A DNA stretch of 64,000 nt from Trachemys scripta elegans (taxonomy: Eukaryota > Chordata > Testudines > Emydidae), in the NCBI RefSeq assembly GCF_013100865.1, contig NC_048304.1, positions 32,019,277-32,083,276 on the forward strand, read 5' to 3'. Under the pieces are notes generated by a model, which saw only the letters and a list, made by a program, of their open reading frames with translations, was not told where the DNA came from and made no database searches. Made by a program: the position numbers and the translations under genes. Of this stretch, positions 31,655 to 44,600 are shown piece after piece. Every line of letters starts with the position of its first letter. Within the stretch, counting starts at the first letter, position 1.

Positions 31655-31735
31655 GGGAGGTGAAATGACACCACAAAGGAGCACAATGACATCACCACAC
31701 AGAATGATGACATCACATTCCACTGAGAGGACATC
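31655..31735. repeat. Second TGACATCA-containing block
   Basis: Two exact TGACATCA words (31687, 31708) in sequence resembling the 30640-30950 array, 700 bases nearer ATG2A. Confidence 0.5.
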
Positions 31736-31842
31736 ACAACGCTATTGCATCCTGTTAAGTCCTGGCCAATGTTTAATTGAACCTTTCCCATCCCTCACCA
31801 TGTCCCCTTCCAGGCATGGTATTATCTGGGGCTCTTGGCTGA

Positions 31843-31985
31843 TGGTCCAGTGGCTAGGCTGCATTCTTAGGACTCAAAAAACCCATGCTCAAGTCTAGTC
31901 TCTGCTATTTATTTCCATGTGACCTTGGGCAAGTCACTTAGCCTCTGCCTTAGTTCCCTGTCTGTAAAATGGGGCCTTAGGAACT
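31843..31985 (+). repeat. MIR-like tRNA-derived SINE
   Basis: cagtggctaggctgcattct, tgaccttgggcaagtcactt and ccctgtctgtaaaatgggg in family order. Confidence 0.7.
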
Positions 31986-31989
31986 ATTT

Positions 31990-32467
31990 CACTCCACTTC
32001 CTGTTATTGGCCACTTCCCGCATGCGTTGTGGGGACGGGTGGGTGGCACCTATCTGGCTCTAAGGGCGTCACTTTCTAGTTCAGCCCACTGCGCCCATGC
32101 GCAGTAAGGAGGCGTCGGGATCTATTTAGCGCCCGGAGAGTCCATTTGTTGCTCTGGTCAGTGGGACGCATGCTCGGTCCGAGCCCCTTTTACAGCGGCA
32201 TAAACGTGCGCACACGCAGTCTCGCTCTCTGGACTCTATTTCATTCCTGCCTGGGTCGCTTTGTGGCGCTTCCCCGCGGAGCCAATCAGAACAGAGCGAG
32301 AGGTGACGAGCTACATTCTGCCAGCCAACCAGTGCGGGGCCTGCCCTGCCAGCGGGCCAGTGCTGGGGGAAAACAAGCCGGCCGCGGAGCCGGGGGGGCA
32401 GAGTGAAGTTAAGGCGGGGAGGGCGCACCCCGGGTCGGGTAGAGCCGCCCCCGTCCCTCACCCAGCC
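31990..32467 (+). promoter_or_regulatory. ATG2A: CpG-rich TATA-less promoter of ATG2A
   Basis: CpG density rises sharply here and continues into exon 1. Visible motifs are an ETS-type ACTTCCTG near 31996, NRF1-like CGCATGCG at 32019-32026 and CATGCGCAG at 32097-32105, a CCAAT box at 32282-32286 and GC boxes just before the ATG. This is the usual layout of a housekeeping promoter and fits a core autophagy gene. The start site itself is not visible. Confidence 0.6.
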
Positions 32468-32638
32468 ATGTCCCGCTGGTTCTTCCCCTGGTCCAGCTCC
32501 ATCAAGAAGCGGGCCTGCCGCTACCTGCTGCAGCACTACCTGGGCCACTACCTGGAGGAGCGGCTGAGCCTGGAGCAGCTCAGCCTGGACCTGTACCAGG
32601 GCGCCGGGGCGCTGCGGGACATTCACCTCGACATCTGG
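32468..32638 (+). CDS. ATG2A: ATG2A exon 1
   Basis: Residues 1-57, phase 0. Start of the lipid-entry Chorein_N region. The GTGAGG donor is copied several times in intron 1. Confidence 0.96.
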
Positions 32639-35600
32639 GTGAGGGGCAGGGATCAGGAGTGGAGGCGCTGCGGGACATCCACCTCGACGTGGGGGTTGGG
32701 GAGCTGGGAGGCCGGGGGAGCTGGAGGGGTGGGGTTGAGCTGCACGACATCCACCACGACATGGGTGAGGGGGCTGGTTGGGACTAGGGGAAGCCAGGGC
32801 GCTGGATGGGTGTGGCTGGGATTGGTACCGGGGGCTGGGGAACATCGACCTCAATATATGGGTGAGGGGCTGGGAACTGCTGGAAGGGTCCGTATCTGGG
32901 GTCCAGGACACTGTGGGATCTTGGAGAAGGACAGTGTGAGCCCAAGGCGGAAACAGGATGCTGAGGTGGAGGTGGGGGACAAGGTTGGTTGGGGTGGGGC
33001 TGGAATCTGTGCTGAGGCACTGGAGCTGGCATGGGCCTAGATCTGTAGCTGGGAGCTGAAGGGGAAGAGGGGAGAACCAGGTGATGTGGGAAGCCCAGAT
33101 GGAGGTCATATCCCCTGATCCATAGGGGTTGAGGGCCTGGGATGGGGCTCAGGGAGGAGGAGCAAGGACCTTGAGAGGCATCTGCCTGGATATGTAGGTG
33201 AGGAACACAGGGCAGCGTGGCTCTGTGGGTAAGAAGGGGATGGGGTAGGAACCAGGTGTATGCAGGGCCAGAGAGTAGACTGGTGACTGGGAAGAGAGGG
33301 GGGGTGCGATTAGTGACAGTGACTGATCCCACCAGGAAGAACTAGCTTCAGGATGGGTTGCCACCCCTTGTGTGTTTCACTGCCTCCCACCTGCCCAGGC
33401 AGTACTCTATGCTCAGGGTCGTGTCTCTGAAATGCCCAGCTTATAGAGCAGTAACTGCACTGTGTGTTTTTGGGAGGAGGGGGGATGGACCACTTGGGAA
33501 GTGGCCTCATGGAGGGGTTGAGACAGGGAAATACCTGGTTAATCCTTAAACTCCCACCCTGTGTGCTAGGATGGTCCGGTCCGTGGGTTTCTGATGCTGG
33601 TATATTTCCATGGCCTGTTCCTTGTGGATTTCATTTTCTGGAGGTGACGTTCCATTGAGCCTATCTGGCCAGTCTCCTTGCTGATATGAGACAAGCAGGA
33701 AAGGGCTGGACAGACAGCCACCCACCCTCTCCTAGTCCAGTGCTCTGTCTCCTACCCCTATCTAGGCTGATATGGAGCTAATGCTAGAAGTTTCACCCCC
33801 ACTGCTGGGGAGCCCAACTCTGTAGTGTTACCCCATGTGGGGTATGTGCTTGTATTTGAGCCATTCACCCACTTAGCCCACCCTTACATTTCTTCCCCTG
33901 GTTTATATTAGCAGCAGTGCTGTGCCTCAGTTTCTCCACCTCCCTTGGAGCTGGGCCACCCTTCCTTGTCTTCTGCTCCCCTTAGGTTGGGGGAGGGGCT
34001 GCTGTAGCTGCTGGGTTAATAACCTTGCTGTCACCCCAGGTGTAGTGTCTTGGGGAAGTGGGGTATGTCCCTGAGTTGTGGGTCATGTCACCAGGTCCCA
34101 AATAATAGCCTAGCATTGTGTTGTGGTGAGTGTTAGGGCTCGGCTTCCAGTGCCCCACAGTGAAGGGAATGAGAGGACAAGGAAGCTGCATGGGGCCTGG
34201 GGTGTGTTGATCTTGGGGAGGTCAGGAGGGAGAATCAGAGTGGAGCCACACAGTGAGGCTATAGCTTGGAACTGAGGGACATCAACAGAATGGGGGGAGA
34301 GAAGAGCCTAGGGGGCTGAGGGATGGGTTTAGGTCAGTGGTTCTCACACTTTTGTCCTGGTGACCCCTTTCACACAGCAAGCCTCTGAGTGTGACCCACC
34401 CTAATAAATTAAAAACACTTTTTAATATATTTAACACCATTATAAATGCTGGAGGCAAAGCGGAGTTTGGGGTGGAGGCTGACAGCTTGTGACCTCCCAG
34501 GTAATAACCTCATGACCCCCAGAGGAGTCCTGACCCCAGTTTGAGAACCCCTGGTTTAGCTGCGTGCAGGCATGTGGGAGGGACACCAGTGCTGTGACTC
34601 ACCTTTGAACTCTTGCAGAGGGGAGAGCACCCCCTGCTGAGTCCCCACCCCACTTTCTGAAGCACAAGCTATAACAGGGGAGGGCTGGGAGCTAGAACGC
34701 CTGGCTCTGAAGTGGTGCCCTCTGTGACCTTTGCCCTTCCCCTCTGTGTGCCTTGATTTCCCTGCTTGTGCTCGCTGGTGCTAGCAGGCCCTCAGATGGA
34801 GGCGCTATATTGCGAGTGGCTTGGTAATGCCAGTTACTCTTGGTTGTGCCTAGCTGGTTGCTGGGGTTAGCCTTGCACCGCAGGTGAGGCTGCTCTGCAT
34901 GTATGTATTGGTGGTGTACCATGAATACAGAAAATGCCAAAGGGGGGAGGCGAGAGTGTGGGTAGGTGAGTGATCAGACCCCAGGGCTGATGAATGCCCT
35001 GGGCTCACGCCAGCCCCGGAGCTGCTAATTAATCTGCTCTGTGACTCAGGGTTTCCTGACTCATGCCTGGCTTCAAAACAAGCACAGAGCTTCCCTGTGG
35101 GGAGAGGAAGAGGGGTGGATAGGGGAGGCATTGTCTCTGATTGGGAAACTGAGGCACAGGGGCTGTACCTCCTAAGGGCACACAGTGAGTTAGCAGGAGA
35201 GCTGGGATAGAACCCAGGAGTCCTGGCTCTCAGCCCCCTGCTCTAACCCAGTAGATCCCGTCAGGAAATCTGCTCCCTCTTGTTCTCTGCACTAGCCCAG
35301 CCCTGCCTTAGTTTCCTTGCCAGGTCGGGAGGTGGCGGTGGGGGATGTTGCCATTTTGGGCTGGCCAGCCAGCCCATAATCCTAGTGCCAGTGAGTACCG
35401 CCCCTTGCACCGAGGTGGTTGTTGTCCTACCTGCTGGGGAACGGGGCTGCTGGCCTTCATGAGTGGGTTATAATTAGCAGCTGCGGTCACTGTACACCTG
35501 TTAGAATGATGTTTCCCTGGCATGTTGGGACTGGCCTTCTGTGTGTCCCCACCACCACTACTGTGTCCCACTGTCCCTCCTTACGTGCCCTCCCCTCCCT

Positions 35601-38600
35601 GCCATGTCTCAATCACCCTCCCTATTCTTGGCTTTCCAGGAAGCTGTTCCACGAGGCACAATGCAGCCTCGACTGGCTGCCTCGTTCTGCTCCTGTTGAG
35701 CTGTGTGTGACACATGGTGGCAGTATGGTCTAGTGGCTGGGGCACTGGGCTGGGAGGCAGGACGTTTGGGTTCTAGTCCCAGCTCTGCCACTGTCTCTCT
35801 GTGCCTCAGTTTCCACTCACATCCTTTGTTTTGATTGGAAGCTCATCAGGTCAGGGACTGGCCATCACTGTCCGTGTGGGGGCTGGTGTGATTGGGGGAT
35901 CCTGAGCTTGGTCTGGGGGTCTGTGTGGCTCCCAGCCCAATGGGGGCCTCTGATTTGGGTTGAGGGGGTCTGCAGTGCTGGGGGACCCTGATCTTGGTCT
36001 GTGCGGTGCCTGGTATGATGGGGGACCCTGATCTTGTTTTGTGCAATGTTTGGCCCCATAGGGGCCTTGATCTTGGGTGTGTGGGGGGGTGGGGGGGGGA
36101 GGGCAGGGCTGTGCAGTCTCTGGCCCGATGAGGAGGGTCTCCGATCGGAGTTGGGATCCCAAGCATCAGAGGGGTAGCCGTGTTAGTCTGAATCTGTAAA
36201 AAGCAACAGAGGGTCCTGTGGCACCTTTAAGACTAACAGAAGTATTGGGAGTATAAACTTTCGTGGGTAAGAACCTCACTTCTTCAGATGCAAGGCACTT
36301 CTTGCATCTGAAGAAGTGAGGTTCTTACCCACGAAAGCTTATGCTCCCAATACTTCTGTTAGTCTTAAAGGTGCCATGGGATCCCAAGCGTTATTGTCAG
36401 AATAATCCAGTAGCCTTAATACTTAGCATTTCTATGAGGCCTACAATTAACTAGCTGGAAACCCTGTGCAGACAGCCTGCTACTTCCTCTGCTGAAATGG
36501 TTTTGCAACCAAGTCACCTGACCTCCCCAGCCCTTGTCACCAGAGTAGATTTTAGAACAACAATCCATGTCATCTGGCATCAGAGGGAGGTTTCCCAGAT
36601 AAGAGTGCAGCATGCAAGGATCAGCTGGCCGCTGGTGACATGCAGCCAGCTCTGGAGTGGGGCACTACAGGGCATGTTAGCCTAGGACAGGAAGTGCAGC
36701 TTGAAGTGCCCAGGGTATTTGTACCCTGCTGGAATGTGGACAGGCCAGTTGGATTCACACACTTAGCCACTCACCATTGAGGTTAACGATGAGCCCTGAA
36801 GTGGAATCTGGCTGTTCCAGGCACTGGGAAGTTGTGAGCTGCCTCTGCTTGGAGGAGTGGGGAATACAATGCTGAGTCAGCTCCCTGTTCCCAAAAAGGT
36901 AGCAAACTGCAAGCCAGGACTCCTGGGCCCTATCCCTGGCTCTGGGAGGAGAGTCTAGTGGCTCAAGCAGGGGTGGCTGCTGGGAGTCAGGACTCCTGGG
37001 TTTTATTCCTAGCTCTGCCCTGGCTTGCTGGGTGACCCCAGACTCCCTGCCTCAGTTTACCTCTTCAGAGAATGGTAGGTAGCTCTCGTCCCCTAATGCC
37101 CCTACTCTACTTGCACTACATTGATGACACCTTCATCATCTGGACCCATGGAAAAGAAGCCCTTGAGGAATTCCACCATGATTTCAACAATTTCCATCCC
37201 ACCATCAACCTCAGCCTAGATCAATCCACACAAGCGGTCCATTTCCTTGACACTACTGTGCTAATAAGTGATGGTCACATAAACACCACCCTATACTGGA
37301 AACCTATTGACCGCTACACTTACCTACATGCCTCCAGCTTTCATCCAGGACACATCACACGATCCATTGTCTACTGCCAAGCTCTAAGATACAATCACAT
37401 TTGCTCCAATCCCTCAGACAGAGACAAACACCTACAAGATCTCTATCAAGCATTCTTAAAACTACAATACCCACCTGCTGAAGTGAAAAAACAGATTGAC
37501 AGAGCCAGACGAGTACCCAGAAGTCACCTACTACAAGACAGGCCCAACAAAGAAAATAACAGAACGCCACTAGCCGTTACCTTCAGCCCCCAACTAAAAC
37601 CTCTCCAGCGTTTCATCAGAGATCTACAACCTATCCTGAAAGATGATCCCTCACTCTCACAGATCTTGGGAGACAGACCTGTCCTCGCTTACAGACAGCT
37701 CCCCAACCTGAAGCAAATACTCATCAGCAACCACACATCACAGAACAAAAACACTAACCCAGGAACCTATCCTTGCAACAAAGCCCGATGCCAACTCTGT
37801 TCATATATCTAGTCAAGTGACACCATCATAGGACCTAATCACATCAGCCATGCCATCAGGGGCTCGTTCACCTGCATATCTACCAATGTGATAAATGGAC
37901 ACAAATCTGACATCGGGAATCATAACATTCAAAAACCAGTAGAACACTTCAACCTCTCTGGCCATTCAGTAACAGATTTAAAGGTGGCAATTTTGCAACA
38001 GAAAAGCTTCAAAAACAGACTCCAACGAGAAACTGCTGAACTTGAATTGATATGCAAATTAGATACTATCAACTTAGGCTTAAATAGAGACTGGGAATGG
38101 CTGAGCCATTACACACATTGAATCTATTTCCCCCATGTTAAGTATCCTCACAGCTTCTTGTCAAACTGTCTTAAATGGGCTATCTTGATTACCACTACAA
38201 ACATTTTTTTTCTCCTGCTGACAACAGTTCATTTTAATTAATCAGCCTTTAGAGTGGGTTGGGCAACTCCCACCTTTTCATGTTCTCTGTATGTATATAT
38301 ATCTCCTCACTATATGTTCCATTCTCTGTGCGTCCGAAGAAGTGGGCTGTAGCCCACGAAAGCTTATGCTCAAATAAATTTGTTAGTCTCCAAGGTGCCA
38401 CAAATACTCCTGTTCCTTTTGTAGGTAGTAAAGTTACCTTTAATACTTGGTGTGATGCTTAACTCGTCAGTCCTTCATTAGGGAAGGTTTGAAGGGGTAG
38501 GAGCCCATGGGAGTGCAGGAGCTTAGTGGTCTTAGCAACAAGTTGGAAATCCCTTGGCTCAGAGATGCCACCAGTTTGAATCCTGACAAAATCACTTTGG

Positions 38601-41600
38601 GGCCTGGAGGTTAAATAAATTTGAACTCCATGAAACTGTCTGCTGAGGGCGGCTCTGAAAACTGACATCTACTTTCTCTGCTGTCTTTGGTCAAATAACC
38701 CTGTGCGACAGTGAAGGGAATATCTGCTGGCTTCTGCACCCCACCCCAGAGGTAGCTGTATCAGCGCTGGGCAAGGGATGCTGGTATAAACAGCCCCCTC
38801 GCCCCACCCCAGAGGTAGCTGCATCTCTGTCCCAGGTGAGTGGTCTCTGTCTGAATGCTCCTCTGTTCTCCCTGCAGTCGGTGAACGAGCTCCTGGAGTC
38901 AGTGAGTGCCCCACTGGAGATTGTGGATGGCTTCATCAACAGCATCGCGGTCACCATCCCCTGGTCGGCGCTGGTGACGGAGAACTGCACCGTGGAGGTG
39001 ACAGGGCTGCAGATCACGTGCCGGCCCAAGTACCGCAGTGGTGAGAGCTGGGTCTGCGGGGCCGAGGGGTGGGGCTGCTCCCAACCTCCCCCTGGTGTAG
39101 GGACATGACCACAGCATCCTGCGCTCTGGCTAGTGCCTGCTCCCCATGCCCATTAGGGGTGTTGCTCCTTTAGCTCCAGCTGCGGAGGCCTGAGTTCTCT
39201 GAGTGTGTGGTCCCAGGGGCAGGCCTGGCCCAGGGAGTGCTGGTAGCTGGCACTGATGGCTGGTATCTTAATTTGCTGCTGTTCCTCCCTGCAATGCAGA
39301 GGTGCTCAGCATCTCTCGCCCCACTTCCGCATTTCCCATAAGCCCCGGTGATGGTCAAAGGTCACAGCGGCCAACTGTGTGAAGTGGGGTCCCCCCCATG
39401 CGAGTTTTGCCCTGCTACCTGCAGGAGAGGTGGTTTTAACAAACCTCTTGGGGATCCTGCCCCTGTCCCAGCCAGGGTCTCTACTAGCGCAGCACGTGGA
39501 GATGGGCTTCACCCGACATGAGGGCTCCGGGGTGGGGACTGACCTCACTAACTGGGGTTCCGGGAGAGGGTGGCTGCTTCTGGAGGGTGGTTAGCCCTTT
39601 CAGAGCTGGGGGCTGCTTGGATGCCAGCAGAAATAATTAATAGGGGCTCTTAAAATTGCTCCTACAGACATCTCTCCCCACCCCCTGCCCAGGGTGAGAG
39701 TATGAGCCCCGCCCCCATCACTGCCAGGTGCTGCACAGACCCATCCAGGCCTGAGACCAGGCCCCCTGGGGCCAGGTACTGCACAGACCTAGTGAGAGAC
39801 AGTCCCTGCTCGAGACAGAGGAAGGATTATCCCCAATTTTAGGTATGGAAACCAAGGCCTAGTGGCTAGGGTAGCCTGGGGCTTGGATCCTGTTTCTGCC
39901 TGAGTCCCTTTCCTGTTCTGTGCCTTTGTTTTGCGCTCTGAAGTGGATGGTGATTGTGTGCCTGGCCTGCCTTTGGTGGATGGGGCTGGCAGTGCCTTCA
40001 GGGTTCACTGACCTTCAGTAACGAAGTGCCCCTCTGTTCCCGCAGCCACCCCGGGAACAGAGTCTCAGAGCTGGTCATCATGCATGACCACGAGCATGCA
40101 GCTGGCCCAGGAGTGCTTGAAGGACCAGGCTGAGGAGCCCCCACAGCCTCTTGAGGGCCTTGAGATGTTCGCCCAGACCATCGAGACGGGTGAGTCTCTC
40201 CCGGGATCTTGTAGGGCGGGAGCCAGGGGGAATCTGATTGCTGCTGGGAACCAAGGGGCAGGTGGAGACCCAGGAATGGAACTCGGGAATCCTGACTCCT
40301 AGTTCCACCCCTGTTCTAACCTGTTAGAATCCAGTCCACTTAGAGCTGGAGATTGGGCTCGGGGGTTCTGTTTCCCAGCCTCCCGTGCTCTAACCCACAC
40401 AGACCCCACTCCTGTCCCAGAGCAGGTAATAGAGCCCAGGAGTCCTGGCTCCCAGTCTAACCACTAATCTCAGGGGTAAGCAACTTTCCTTGTCTAGTAT
40501 AAACTCAGAGTAACATGTATAGAGGGGTAGAACAGTGGTCTCCAAAGTGGGATGCGTGCACCCCAGGAGGTGAGCAAGAGATCTTTGGGGGTGAGCGGCA
40601 GGAGGCGTGCTTTTTATTTTATTTTTTTTGCTTTGTCAGTTTGGGCGGATTCCGAGCGCCTTTTTTTTTTTTTTTTTAAATTATTATTATTATTATTTAT
40701 TTTTTTTTTTGCTTCGGCAAAAATGGTAGAGCCGGTGCGGCAGGGGGTGCGTGCTCAAATTTTTTACTGATAGGGGTGTGTGATCAAAAAAGTTTGGAGA
40801 CCACTGGGGTAGAAGATAGATAAAATGCTCCCAAAACATACCACTCTACTGCACCCCCAACCTCCCCAAAGGGAGTGGTTGGAGAGAGATTGTGGCAGAT
40901 GTCAGTTGTGTGGCTGAAAGCCAGATAACCCGCCCTCCATAGGAACCAATATGGGACAAGGAGAGAGGTTTAGTGGAGAGATCCATGGGGTGGGAGATAG
41001 TGTGACCTAGTGAGTAGAGCACTGCAGTAGGAACTTGGGAGACTTGGATTTTATTCCCAGGTCCGTCACTGTGACCTTGGGCAAATATCTGTGCCTCCGT
41101 TTCCCCATCTGTAAAATGGGGATAACAATACTGCCCTCCTCTGTAAAGCACATTGAGAGCTACAGATGGAAACAGAGGTAATTACTGCAAGATGGTCCCT
41201 TAACGTCTCTGGTTCTCTCTGGCATCCCCTTCCCAGTGCTGCGGAGGATCAAGGTGACATTCCTGGACACCATTGTTCGGATGGAGCACGTACCCAGCAG
41301 TTCTCAGACTGGGGTGGCCCTGGAGGTGCATATTAAAAGGTAACGGGGGTTCTGATCCTGAGTGTGGAGGGAAGACTGTTCCCCTGGGGATCCTGTCAGA
41401 ATTTGAGCTAAGCTGAGTTAAGCCAGGCTGGTACCTGGATGGGAGACATCCCAGGAGGAATGGGGTGGTACAGGGAGCCATGTTAGGACTTCAGTGAGGG
41501 GTGCTCTTCCCTCTTTCAGTGCTTTCCTGATTCTCAGCATCCCTTGCTCTAACCACCAGGCCCCACTCCCCCCCCCCCCCCCCCCCCCCCCCCCCGACCC

Positions 41601-44600
41601 CGTGCTCCCCCCCCCCCCCCCCCCCCCCAGAACTGGGGATAGAACTAGGAATCCTGTCTCCCAGCCCCCCTCGCTGCTCTAAGTGCTAAGTACTCAGCTG
41701 TCTGAGGCCACCTTTGGCCCAGCTCTGGTACCCATGTGGCTGTGTCTAACCCCGTCCCCTGTGACTCGCTCCCCCAGGCTGGATTACTGCGATGAGGCAG
41801 TGAAGGACCCCAACCAGGTGCTCCCAGTCGACATCCACCAACCCCCGGCCTTCGTGCACAAGATCCTGCAGCTGAGTGGCATGCAGCTGTACTACGAGGA
41901 GTTCCCCGAAAGCGCAGCCTCGCCTGTGCCGGGCCCCCAGGTACCTCCAGGCACAGCCATGGGAGGGGACCGGTGGGCCTGCTTGGGGGAGGGGAGTGGG
42001 CCTAATGTATAGGAGTTGTGGCTCCCAGCCCCCTGCTCAAACCACTAGACCCCACTCCCTTTCCAGGGCTTGGGAAGGAACCCAGGAATCCTGATCTGAA
42101 CACAAGGCGTGGGATTGTAAGTCAGAGCTTCTGGGTTCTCTCCCCAGCTGTGTGCGTTGGCAGCTCGGTATTGCCTGGCTACCATGCGGGGAGAGCCCAC
42201 TGAATCATTTTGGGATGGGAGGGGCTGCTGGTCCCAAACCAGCCTCATCCATTTGTAGCAACCAAACTCTTCTCCTTTCCATCTGCCCAGCCCCAACCCC
42301 AGATGAGCGAGTCGTTGTCCTCAGCCAGTGGAGAGGCGCCCGAGGGTCCTGACCCTCCCCTGCAAATCGGCAGCTGTTCTGGCTACATGGAGATGAGGAT
42401 CAAACTCAAGCAGAACGAGGCCTTTCCCGGGCCCAGGGTGAGAAACATTGGGTGGGGGGATCCCATCCCCCCTCCTTTTTCCCAGCTGAAAGGGGGTCTC
42501 ATGGAGATGTGGCACAGTGCACCACCTACTGGTATTCACCTGTGGAACTCACTGCCTCAAGAACATCCTGTGGCTGGCTGGGAGGGGAGCCAGACTGGAT
42601 GGGCCCATTGGTCTGTTCAGTGGGAGCAGGGGGGAAGAAGGAGGAGGAACCTGCCTAGTGAATTCTGCTTGTCTCCTCTCCCCAGCTGGAGCTGGATGGG
42701 AAGCTGGGATCCCTGCACCTCTTAGTCTCCCCCCAGCAGATTTTCTTCCTGCATGACCTGCTGACAGCACTGAGCGTCTCAGGTGAGCCATCGCTGGAAG
42801 GTTATTCCACCCTTTCCTCCACCCCGGCTAAACACAGCTCTTGGTAACACCTAGAGAGGCTCCTGGGTTTTGTCCCCAGCTCGGGAAGGGGAAGGGGGTC
42901 CAGTGGGTTAGAACTGGAGGAGGCTGGGAGTCAGGATGCCTGGGGAGAGGAATCTGGGGATCACCACCTGGTTTGCTGGCTTGATGCTCCTTCCATTGTG
43001 AGAATCTCTGAGGAGCTGCTGCTGTGATCTGGGCTCAGCTATCCATGCCTAGTATCCCTGTGCCCCTGCTTTTGGGGCTTGGCTGTCTGTCTGGGCACCA
43101 TATGCCCCTTGCCAGCTCTCTGGATGCTCTGCCAGTGACAGGTGCTGGCTGGGCTGCAGCCCTGTCTGGGGTGGGTGCCAGAAGCTTCAGCCCTTTACCC
43201 GAGTTTGACCCCTGCAGGCGGTTGAGGGAAGCTTCTTCTGATTGGCTGCCTGACCCACTTGTCCACCTCCTGGGGCAGAGCAACCAGTCAGAGCTGCTGA
43301 AGGAAGCAACCTGAACCATTCCCCCAGGAGGGGAGGTGGAGTGGAGAAGAGTGGTCCTGAGGGCTCGCCCCGTGAGAAAGGGTTGGGTGAGCTGAGGGGA
43401 GGAGGGAGCAGAGAGAGCCCAGCACCTCAAGATAGCTCTTCTCCTCCCCTCTCCCTCCTTGCAATGCCCAGGCTGGGAAAAGGGGCTGGGAGGAGAACCC
43501 CAGGAGGAGCTGAAGTGAGGCCACAGCAGATGGGGCTGGGGGAACAGGTTTGATCTGGACTCTGGGGAGGCAGAATTAAGTGCTGGGCAGGGGAGGAGCA
43601 GGAGCAGCCTCTGCTGCAGGAGCTCTCACCCCCCGCCCTACGTCACCTTACCTAATCAGGGGGTATGGGCAGCGCTCTCCCTCATGCATGGAATGGGCAG
43701 GGCAAGTCCAGAGACAGACCAAAGCCGTCATCTTTTCAAACGTCTCGTGACTCTTGAGGGACTGACCTTTGCCAACTTGCTGAGATCAGTACTGCCCTTG
43801 GGGTGGGGAGATCCTCGCTTAGCGGGGCTCAGCTGTCTCTGCCTGGCAACCCACGTGCCAGTGGGATCCAGCCCAAGCCCCTCTTTCCCCACCAGTACCC
43901 CAGCTGGTCCCCAGGGGCTATCTTCTCTCAGCACCTCCCTAACCCCCACGGCTCCTCCTCTCCCCAACCCAAGAAGCCAATGGCCTACAGGAGAAGCTAA
44001 GCAAGAGCCGCCCACTGGACTCTGAGGACCTGAAGCTGATAGAACAGGATCTGAGCCAACAGCTGCACGGGGGCCAGGGCTTGGGGCCGGGCCGGCTTGA
44101 GGAGGAGTTGGAGAGCTTCGTGGGCCTGGAGAACAGAGGTGACGTCTGGGCGAGGCGCACTGCGGGAGGAGGGGTGTCAGTGCTAGACTCTGCACTACAT
44201 CGTGGCCTGTGTGCTGCAGACAAACCCCCACCCTGCCTGGGAAGCCAGGATGAGGAGCCTTGGCCCTTTGGCTCCAGAAGCAGCATAGGCCACTCCCACT
44301 TGAGCTCAGGTTGGATTTCCCTCAGCTGGCAGCAACAGCAGGTCTCTTATCCTTGGTGTGGCCCTGCCGCTGCAGGGCGATGGAGATTACACACTGGTGT
44401 ACTACAAAACCAGAGCACGTAGTTGTGCAGCCCGGGACTCTCACTGAGCTCTTCTGGTGCCCCTCAGTCCCAACCCACCGTCTGTGTGTTATCCCAGCCC
44501 TGCTCCCCTTTTGCCCCAGCTCTGCTGGTGCCTCTCAGCCCCCTTACTGTGTGAACCCTTATATGAGGGCAGCACTTTCTGGTGTGCCTGCCCACATGCT

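Larger units (their letters stand above)
30170..31989. other. Intergenic region upstream of ATG2A
   Basis: Holds the TGACATCA-rich array, ancient interspersed repeats near 30200-30265 and 30965-31085, a CR1-like fragment and a SINE. No exon or RNA gene recognised. Confidence 0.4.

Noticed and set aside
36220..36375. Near-perfect hairpin as a possible microRNA precursor
   Set aside because: The arms are transposon tails in an inverted insertion. The 75-bp stem is too long and too perfect for a conserved microRNA.
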